Source: Elusimicrobiota bacterium
GTDB lineage: Bacteria > Elusimicrobiota > Elusimicrobia > UBA1565 > UBA9628
Assembly: GCA_026388095.1 (NCBI GenBank)
Contig: JAPLKL010000076.1
Span: 371 to 34,932 of the forward strand
DNA length: 34,562 nt
Direction of reading: 5' to 3'
How positions within the stretch are numbered: the first letter of the stretch is position 1; every line of letters begins with the position of its first letter. Of this stretch, positions 1-5,389 are shown piece after piece. The position numbers were made by a program, and so were the translations under genes. The notes below the pieces were generated by a model, which worked only from the letters and a program-made list of their open reading frames with translations, had not been told where the DNA came from and made no database searches.

Positions 1-201
1 CGCGACGCTATGCTTGGCCTGATTTTCGCGGTCCTTGGCATCGTCCCATTCGAAGTGGATCATGTGCAATTCCAGTATATCAGATATATGGCTAATGTGC
101 CATATCTAGATATGGCACAATCTGTTCGTGTGCGCCCTAACTCAGATTCTACGGAAACTGCATATCCTGGGAAACGGCATACTGGTATTTCGAATTATAC
201 T

Positions 202-399
202 TCATACTCCTGCCCTTATCACCAAGAATCCCGCAGTCATGATATACGGCATACAGGTCGGCCTTTTCTGGCCACATCTCATCAGGCGCAGGCCGGCCCC
301 GCAGAGCAGCAGGGCCATCAACTGCGGCGTGCCGCTCATGCATCCGAATATCGCGCCTGCCTCATCCTTGGTCAGGACCACGGGCAAGCGCACCCACAA
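202..399 (-). pseudogene. Tyrosine recombinase (integron-integrase type) remnant
   Basis: An open minus-strand fragment of about 65 residues. Its first 46 residues look like the middle of an integron-type integrase: an LPVVLTKDE segment, then LMALLLCGAGLRLM, where the Arg in GLR corresponds to the first catalytic Arg of the tyrosine recombinase family. After about position 262 the similarity stops, where family members normally continue with a VKDIDF-like strand. No N-terminal SAM-like domain and no downstream HxxR or Tyr motif can be found, so the fragment cannot be active. The match is from memory of the family pattern, not from a search. The rest of 1-477 contains no convincing gene. Confidence 0.6.
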
Positions 400-460
400 G
401 CCTGGAACTTTTTGAGGCCGGCCTCGTATATATGAGTGGGAGGGCCGCGCCGACCAAGCC

Positions 461-489
461 TTGATTAAACATCACATATGATGTATACT
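461..489 (+). promoter_or_regulatory. Sigma70-like promoter with dyad operator, toxin-antitoxin operon
   Basis: TTGATT (461-466), a 17-nt spacer and TATACT (484-489) make a good sigma70-type promoter. A dyad, ACATCA-CATA-TGATGT (469-484), fills the spacer, the classic place for an autorepressor such as the HigA-like antitoxin encoded downstream. The expected transcription start near 496 lies inside the annotated toxin start region, so either the toxin starts later (GTG at 511) or another promoter is used. Confidence 0.45.
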
Positions 490-846
490 GACGGCACCGA
501 GCACCAACTCGTGCTCTTCGAAGACGAGCACGGGAGCTGCCAGGTCCGCGATTATCTTCGCGGCCAGGACAAGCGGGTCCGCGGCCATGCCGGCTGGCTG
601 CTGCAGGTCCTGGAAGAACAGGGACACAGACTGGGCCGTCCGGCGGCAGGCCATCTGGAAGACGGCATCTATGAGCTCCGGGTCATCGTCGCAAGGCAGC
701 ATCATCGCCTACTGTTCTTTTTCGACCGTCGGTCCATCGTCGTCACGAACGCCTTTCTAAAGAAGACCGAAAAAGTCCCGGAAGCTGAGATAGCCAAAGC
801 CAAGAAGGCTCGCCTGGAATGGGAAAGTCAGAGGGGAAGCGCATGA
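478..846 (+). CDS. RelE/HigB-like toxin (phage Gp49-like family)
   Basis: A 122-residue protein with the layout of the Gp49-like/HigB branch of RelE toxins, which cleave mRNA at the ribosome. Visible family features: the early FEDEHGSCQVRDYL segment, L.DGIYELR around residues 60-66, a hydrophobic HHRLLFFFDRR strand, and NAFLKKTEKVPEAEI followed by a C-terminal helix. These correspond to the family pattern ELR...YRi.YF...hgF.KKt.ktP..ei. It overlaps the next gene by 4 bp (ATGA), so the two are translationally coupled. The order is toxin first, as in higBA. There are two adjacent ATG codons (478, 481) and no clear Shine-Dalgarno sequence. A GTG at 511 would remove the first beta strand and is less likely on protein grounds. 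Activity is inferred. Confidence 0.8.
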   Translation: MMYTDGTEHQLVLFEDEHGSCQVRDYLRGQDKRVRGHAGWLLQVLEEQGHRLGRPAAGHLEDGIYELRVIVARQHHRLLFFFDRRSIVVTNAFLKKTEKVPEAEIAKAKKARLEWESQRGSA

Positions 847-1160
847 AAGCCGACAAAAGAGGGATCCTCCTCAGGGATTTCCTGCGCGAGGAACTCCAGG
901 ACCCCGAGATCCGGTGCCACTACGAGGAGGTCCGGGCGGAATGGCTCGCCGCCCGCGCCGTGATTCGGGCCAGGACCGCGGCCGGACTCACCCAGGCCGA
1001 ACTCGCCAGGAAGGTCCATACCAGCCAGCAGTCCATCTCCCGCATCGAAGCCGGCGGACAGAACACCTCCGTGGCTATCCTGCGCAAGATCGGGCAGGCC
1101 CTGGGCATGGAGCTCCACATCGACTACAAACCCAAAGGCCTCAAGCTCAAGCATGCCTGA
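843..1160 (+). CDS. XRE-family antitoxin (HigA-like)
   Basis: A 105-residue protein from the ATG at 843, which overlaps the toxin stop. Residues about 40-95 form a helix-turn-helix of the Cro/C1 type: AGLTQAELARKVHTSQQSISRIE, then VAILRKIGQALGMELHI, the standard five-helix pattern. The N-terminal 35 residues (LLRDFLREELQDPEIRCHYEE) look like the arm that antitoxins of this type use to touch the toxin. It should neutralise the upstream toxin and repress the operon, plausibly at the dyad at 469-484. A start 24 nt upstream (819) is open but would lie wholly inside the toxin gene; the ATGA overlap is preferred. Confidence 0.82.
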   Translation: MKADKRGILLRDFLREELQDPEIRCHYEEVRAEWLAARAVIRARTAAGLTQAELARKVHTSQQSISRIEAGGQNTSVAILRKIGQALGMELHIDYKPKGLKLKHA

Positions 1161-1175
1161 CGCGCCCCATAAACG

Positions 1176-2192
1176 ATGAGCGAACCCTTCGATTCCGCGG
1201 TCTGCGCCAAGGCCACGCTGGACGACCTCAACTTCGACCAGATCAAGTGGTTCGTGTCCAGCGCCCGCCGCGCCCGCGGCACCTCCATCCCCAATGACGC
1301 AACCCCCCAGGACCTCCTTGAACGCCTCCACCTCATCCGCGACGGCCGCCTGACCAATGCCGCGCTCATCCTGTTCGGCCGCAAGCCGCACCTCACATCA
1401 CCCCCCGTCAAATGCCTCCAATTCCAAGGCACCACAGCCCAAACGCCCCTCATCCAACAGCACGACTGCGACGGCACCATATTCGAATGGCTGTTCCAGG
1501 CCGCCTTCTTCGCCCTCAAAGCCCTCAGCCGCCCTCCCGAGAGATGGGACCTGCCCCCCTACGAGATCCCCAAAGAGGCGGTCCAAGAGGCCGTGCTCAA
1601 CGCCCTGATGCACCAGGATTATTCCTCCAAAACAGGCATGCAATTGGCCCTCTTCTCCGACCGGCTAGAGATCTCCAATCCAGGCGCCTTGCCCCCTTCC
1701 CTTACTATAGACCAACTCCGCCAGCCGCACCCATCCGTGCCGGCCAACCCCTTGCTGGCCCAAGCCCTCTACCTTAACAAGAACGCCGAACTCAGCGGCG
1801 CCGGCACCATCACCATGATCGAGCTTTGCCGCAAGGCCGGCCTGCCTGAGCCCCAGTTCAAGCTCGCGGACAACGGTTTCCTGACCAGCCTGAGCCGCCG
1901 GCCTCAGCCGGCCTCCGCCCCGGATGGGGGGCAAGCCGGCGGGCAGGCCGCCCCCTCGGTCCCCCCGAATGTCCTGGAGCTGGTGCGCCTCCTTGGCCAA
2001 GCCGGCCCCTTGGGCAACGCCGAACTCCGCCAGCGCCTCGGACTCAAAGGCCGCAGCGACCTGCGCGAGCGCTTCGTATACCCGGCCTTGGACGCCGGAT
2101 TGATCGAGCCCACCATCCCGGACAAGCCCAACAGCCGCCTCCAGAAATATCGGCTCACCCCCAAAGGGACAGCCCTGCTGGCAGCTCTTTAG
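1176..2192 (+). CDS. ATP-binding transcriptional regulator-like protein lacking the AlbA_2 domain
   Basis: A 338-residue protein matching the C-terminal two thirds of the COG2865-type ATP-binding regulators. Visible: ATLDDLN near the start, LLERLHLIRDGRLTNAALILFGRKP (the usual linker segment, about residues 49-72), VQEAVLNALMHQDYS (GHKL ATPase N-box with Asn, about 138-152), LEISNPGALPPSLT and ELSGAGTITMIELCRKAGLPEP. A C-terminal winged-helix-like part follows about residue 265. Full-length relatives have an N-terminal AlbA_2/Schlafen-like domain; here the frame starts just after where it would end, and the toxin-antitoxin pair lies upstream. It is probably a truncated remnant or a naturally split form. 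Its start is 15 nt after the antitoxin stop, so the three genes may be co-transcribed. Confidence 0.7.
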   Translation: MSEPFDSAVCAKATLDDLNFDQIKWFVSSARRARGTSIPNDATPQDLLERLHLIRDGRLTNAALILFGRKPHLTSPPVKCLQFQGTTAQTPLIQQHDCDGTIFEWLFQAAFFALKALSRPPERWDLPPYEIPKEAVQEAVLNALMHQDYSSKTGMQLALFSDRLEISNPGALPPSLTIDQLRQPHPSVPANPLLAQALYLNKNAELSGAGTITMIELCRKAGLPEPQFKLADNGFLTSLSRRPQPASAPDGGQAGGQAAPSVPPNVLELVRLLGQAGPLGNAELRQRLGLKGRSDLRERFVYPALDAGLIEPTIPDKPNSRLQKYRLTPKGTALLAAL

Positions 2193-2199
2193 CGGCGGC

Positions 2200-2302
2200 G
2201 ACTGGACTGTTGACTGGACGGTCCGATTGGACTGGACGGTTGACTGGACTGTTTGACTGGACTTACAAATAAGTCAATCAAAATAAGGATAATCGACTGG
2301 AC
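2200..2302 (+). repeat. Cluster of six GACTGGAC direct repeats
   Basis: GACTGGAC occurs at 2200, 2212, 2230, 2242, 2255 and 2295, with start spacings of 12, 18, 12, 13 and 40 nt. The copies are often followed by TGTT or GGTT. The segment is intergenic, directly after the stop of the ATP-binding gene. The purpose is unknown: protein-binding iterons, a slippage product, or the edge of an inserted element. Confidence 0.8.
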
Positions 2303-2322
2303 TGGGCGCAAAGTGGGTGGCA

Positions 2323-2372
2323 AAGTGGGCGCCCACTTAAGGGGGAGTGGGCGCCCACCATGGGGGGCCCCA
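2323..2372. repeat. Three adjacent GC palindromes
   Basis: AAGTGGGCGCCCACTT (2323-2338) is a perfect 16-bp palindrome. Its 12-bp core GTGGGCGCCCAC is repeated at 2347-2358. TGGGG-GG-CCCCA follows at 2361-2372. They lie just upstream of the promoter of the amidase gene. They could be operator sites or a terminator-like block for the upstream gene, although no T-run follows. Confidence 0.8.
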
Positions 2373-2384
2373 CCAGTCAGTGAC

Positions 2385-2413
2385 TTGACGCAGTCCGGCC
2401 TTAAAAGTAAACT
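2385..2413 (+). promoter_or_regulatory. Sigma70-like promoter of the amidase gene
   Basis: TTGACG (2385-2390), a 17-nt spacer and TAAACT (2408-2413). The expected transcription start falls at or within a base or two of the ATG at 2420, so the mRNA would be leaderless. Confidence 0.6.
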
Positions 2414-2419
2414 CCGCCA

Positions 2420-3079
2420 ATGAACCGCAGCCTCGGCGCGGCCATCGCGCTGGCCGCCCTCATCTTCCCCGGCTTCGCGCAAGCCCTGCAGGTCAGCACC
2501 TACACCATCGTCAGCGAGCGGCGCCTGGAGCTGACCCGCAGCTACTGCAAGCAGCATTACGGCCTCGATTCCGCGGAGCTCAAATCGCCGCAGGTGGTCG
2601 TCATCCACGCCACTGAGCTCGCCACGCTCGCGGCCACCCTCAAGACCTTCAAGCCCGACACCATCGACCCCGGCCGCCGCTACCTGCGCCGCTTCGACCG
2701 GCTCAACGTGGGCGTGCATTTCGTGGTGGACACCAACGGCGACGTGTATTCTCTCCTTCCCTTGGATGTCATCGGCCGCCACGCCATCGGCCTCAACCAT
2801 GTCTCGGTCGGCATCGAGAACGTAGGCTTCTCCGAGCGCCTCACCCCCGAGCAGTTGGAGTCCGACGCGGCCTTGGTCGAGGACCTGGTCCAAAGACTGC
2901 CCAGCCTGCGCTACCTCATCGGGCACCACGAATATGCGGACAAGTCCCTGCCCCACTACGCCCTCTACAAGGAGCTCGCGCCCGGCTATAAGCCGACCGA
3001 AAAGAGCGACCCCGGGCCGGCTTTCATGAAGACCCTGCGCGAGAGGCTCGCGGCGCGGGGCATCCAGCTGGGGACCTAA
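2420..3079 (+). CDS. N-acetylmuramoyl-L-alanine amidase (Amidase_2/AmpD-like), exported
   Basis: A 219-residue protein with an N-terminal signal peptide (hydrophobic residues 5-20, likely cleavage near AQA at 20-22) and an Amidase_2 domain. This zinc enzyme family cuts the bond between N-acetylmuramic acid and L-alanine in peptidoglycan or its fragments. The expected zinc ligands are visible: His63 in VVIHAT, His169 in LIGHHEY and Asp197 in KSDPGPAF, the last two in the AmpD arrangement. VGIENVG around residue 135 is the family's central strand. The signal peptide places it in the periplasm, unlike cytoplasmic AmpD. No Shine-Dalgarno sequence precedes the ATG; the promoter position suggests a leaderless mRNA. 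The DUF1287 gene starts 4 nt after its stop, so the two form an operon. Confidence 0.85.
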   Translation: MNRSLGAAIALAALIFPGFAQALQVSTYTIVSERRLELTRSYCKQHYGLDSAELKSPQVVVIHATELATLAATLKTFKPDTIDPGRRYLRRFDRLNVGVHFVVDTNGDVYSLLPLDVIGRHAIGLNHVSVGIENVGFSERLTPEQLESDAALVEDLVQRLPSLRYLIGHHEYADKSLPHYALYKELAPGYKPTEKSDPGPAFMKTLRERLAARGIQLGT

Positions 3080-3083
3080 GCCC

Positions 3084-3746
3084 ATGAGGCCACTCCTCAT
3101 CGCCTGCGCCTGCGCCCTCGCCGCCGCCCCTTTGCGCGCCGAGCCCAGCCGGTCCCGCTTCATCGCGGATTGGCTGCGGCATTATGCGGTCGGCGCGGCC
3201 GCGGCAACGCCCGCGGACGCGGCCTCCGTCCGCAGCCTCTCGGATGCGGCGCTCGCGCAGACCAAGGTCTTGACCACCTACGACCCGGCCTATGTGCGGC
3301 TCGCTTATCCGGGAGGAGACGTACCCGCCTCCCGCGGGGTCTGCACCGACGTGCTCATCAGGGCCTATCGCAAGCTCGGCGTAGACCTCCAGGTGGACGT
3401 GCGGGAGGACATGAAGGCCGCCTTCCCGGCCTATCCCAAGCTCTGGGGGCGCCGGGAGCCGGACTCGAACATCGACCACCGCCGGGTCCCCAATCTCATG
3501 GTCTTGTTCAGCCGGCAAGGCGCGGCCTTGCCGCTCTCGAAGCGGGCGGCCGACTACCGGCCCGGCGACATCGTGGCCTGGGACCTGGGCGGCGGCGTCA
3601 CCCACATCGGCCTGGTCGTGGACCGCAAGAGCCAAGACGGCGCCCGCTTCCTCATCGTGCACAACATAGGGCCGGGCCCGCTCCTGGAAGACGTCTTGTT
3701 CGACTGGAAGATCATCGGGCACTTCCGCTACAAGCTGTCGCGATGA
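3084..3746 (+). CDS. DUF1287 family exported protein (probable NlpC/P60-like)
   Basis: A 220-residue protein with a short signal peptide (to about residue 19) and the DUF1287 pattern. Visible features: YDPAYVRLAYPGGDVP, then GVCTDVLIRAYRKLGVDLQ with Cys87, a DHRRVPNL segment, PGDIVAWDLGGGVTHIGLVVD with His174, and VHNIGPGP with His193. The Cys followed by a His in a GxxxHIG strand is the arrangement of papain-like NlpC/P60 peptidases, so a role in peptidoglycan cleavage is plausible. The family's biochemical activity is not established to my knowledge. It sits 4 nt downstream of the amidase, which supports a shared cell-wall job. It converges on the CapA-like gene, whose stop is 10 nt away; no terminator hairpin is seen between them. 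Confidence 0.8.
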   Translation: MRPLLIACACALAAAPLRAEPSRSRFIADWLRHYAVGAAAATPADAASVRSLSDAALAQTKVLTTYDPAYVRLAYPGGDVPASRGVCTDVLIRAYRKLGVDLQVDVREDMKAAFPAYPKLWGRREPDSNIDHRRVPNLMVLFSRQGAALPLSKRAADYRPGDIVAWDLGGGVTHIGLVVDRKSQDGARFLIVHNIGPGPLLEDVLFDWKIIGHFRYKLSR

Positions 3747-3756
3747 CGCCGCCCGC

Positions 3757-5379
3757 TCAGGGGCAGTCCGCCAAAGCGGCGCAGGGCTCTTGGACGGTCC
3801 GGACGGACTTGAAGCCGAAGTCGTCCCAGGCATAGGCGGCCGCGCGGCGGCGGCCTTCCGGCAGGGCTTCCAGCAGGACCAACTCCTCGCCCCCGGCCGG
3901 CCGCTTGCGGAATTCGAAGTCGAGGAAGGGATGCGCGAACTGCGAGCCCAGCCATTTGGGATAGAGCGCGGTCCCGGAAAGGGAGAAGACGAAGAGCCGG
4001 TTGTCCTCGACCGGATGGTAGCGGGTCTTCTTGCGCAGGCCCACGCAGAGCTCCGGGCGGCCGTCGCCGTCCACGTCCGCCAGCGCGAGCTTCCAGACCT
4101 TGTAGCGATGCCGGTCCAGGGCCGGCCTGCCGAACCGGCCCGCCAGCACCGGGACCACCACCAGCTGCCCCTCTTCCTCGCCCGGCGCGCCCAACACCCC
4201 GTAGAGCCTGGCGGAGCCCGAGCTGACCAAGACCTCGGCCAGCCGCAGCTCTTTGCCGCCGGGGAAGCTCAGGGAGTCCACGGCCGCTCCTGAGGGCCCG
4301 AGCAGTTCGATCGAAGCGGAGGTGGCCCTGATCGTGCCGTCGGCCGTCGCGGTCTCCAGGATGACGGCCGCGGCGGGCTCCAGCCGGACCCGGCCTCCTG
4401 ACGGCTCCGGCGCGAGCCTCACCCCATAGCCCCGGGAAAGCCTGCGCAGCCTGGCGATGATGGCCCGCGACTCTTCGGCAGTCGCGGGCCGCGGCTGATA
4501 ATGCTCCACGTAGACCGGCGTGAACCCGACGTTGCGGATCCCCCCGCTGTCGAACTCGCAGTCGAACACCAGGCTCTGGGAGCGGCTTTCCTGCTTCTGG
4601 TCGAACAGGAAATTGCCCAGGCTGTAGACGATGTACTTGCCGCGGTAGAGCTCGATGCTCTGCAGGACGTGGGGATGATGCCCGAGCACCAGGTCGGCTC
4701 CCGCGTCTATGAGGCGGTGGGCCTTCTCCACCTGGTTCCAGGTCGGCTCCTCCTGGAACTCCGCGCCCCAATGCTCGGAGACCACCACGAAGTCCGCGGA
4801 CCGGCGCGCGCGCTGGATGCTCGCCACCAGCTCCTCCACGCTCGCCGCGGCCGCGGCCGGACGGTCGGGGAGGCTCACGATCCCCTCCAGGAGCATGTCC
4901 TCATTGGCCAGGAAGGCGAAGGTGAGCCCGCCCTTCTTGACCATGACCGGCTCCTGGGCCTGCTTCTGGTCTGGCCCCGCGCCCAAGGGGACCATCCCGT
5001 GCTTGGCGATGTTGTCCTTGGTCTCCAGCAGGGCCTCGCGGCCCCAGTCGATGGAATGGTTGTTGGCCATGGAGACCAGGTTGAAGCCCGCCAGCCGCAG
5101 GGCCTCAAGGTATGCGGGCTTTGCGTGGAAGCTGTAGTTCTTGGGCAAGGGGCTGCCCGCGGCGGAGGCCGGGCACTCCAGGTTGCAGAAAGCCAGGTCG
5201 TGCCCGCGTATGAGGCCGGAGACGGCGCGCAGCGGCGCCTCGACGCCGTCCCTTTCGATGATCTTGCGCGGCTCGCGGTCGAGCAGCACGTCTCCGACCG
5301 CGCAGAAGCGCACGGGCGCGGCTCGCGTCAGGCCCGCGAGGCCGCAGAGCAGCAGCCCGGCGCACGCCAGCCTGCGCAT
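3757..5379 (-). CDS. CapA-family metallophosphatase-like protein with C-terminal Asp-rich repeat domain
   Basis: A 540-residue protein starting with a signal peptide (MRRLACAGLLLCGLAG). Residues 23 to about 290 carry the CapA/PgsA calcineurin-like fold signature: VGDVLL (Gly29-Asp30), NLECP, MANNHSIDWG (104-113), SEHWGAEF, GHHPH (233-237) and YSLGNFLFD. This family is linked to poly-gamma-glutamate or other capsule synthesis. The C-terminal half is unusual and contains LALADVDGDG with Asp435, Asp437 and Asp439, resembling an FG-GAP/VCBS calcium loop. A longer in-frame extension to 5550 exists, but it is Arg-rich, overlaps the upstream gene and would bury the signal peptide, so the ATG at 5379 was chosen. 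It lies 10 nt after the DUF3160 gene and is probably co-transcribed with it. Confidence 0.8.
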   Translation of the reverse strand: MRRLACAGLLLCGLAGLTRAAPVRFCAVGDVLLDREPRKIIERDGVEAPLRAVSGLIRGHDLAFCNLECPASAAGSPLPKNYSFHAKPAYLEALRLAGFNLVSMANNHSIDWGREALLETKDNIAKHGMVPLGAGPDQKQAQEPVMVKKGGLTFAFLANEDMLLEGIVSLPDRPAAAAASVEELVASIQRARRSADFVVVSEHWGAEFQEEPTWNQVEKAHRLIDAGADLVLGHHPHVLQSIELYRGKYIVYSLGNFLFDQKQESRSQSLVFDCEFDSGGIRNVGFTPVYVEHYQPRPATAEESRAIIARLRRLSRGYGVRLAPEPSGGRVRLEPAAAVILETATADGTIRATSASIELLGPSGAAVDSLSFPGGKELRLAEVLVSSGSARLYGVLGAPGEEEGQLVVVPVLAGRFGRPALDRHRYKVWKLALADVDGDGRPELCVGLRKKTRYHPVEDNRLFVFSLSGTALYPKWLGSQFAHPFLDFEFRKRPAGGEELVLLEALPEGRRRAAAYAWDDFGFKSVRTVQEPCAALADCP

Positions 5380-5389
5380 GGGCCGCGCC

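Noticed and set aside
10-435. 141-codon plus-strand frame at the left edge
   Set aside because: No recognisable family, no ribosome binding site, and it is antisense to the integrase-like fragment.
400-500. attC/attI-like recombination sites near the integrase remnant
   Set aside because: No GTTRRRY/RYYYAAC pair with the needed complementary arms could be found.
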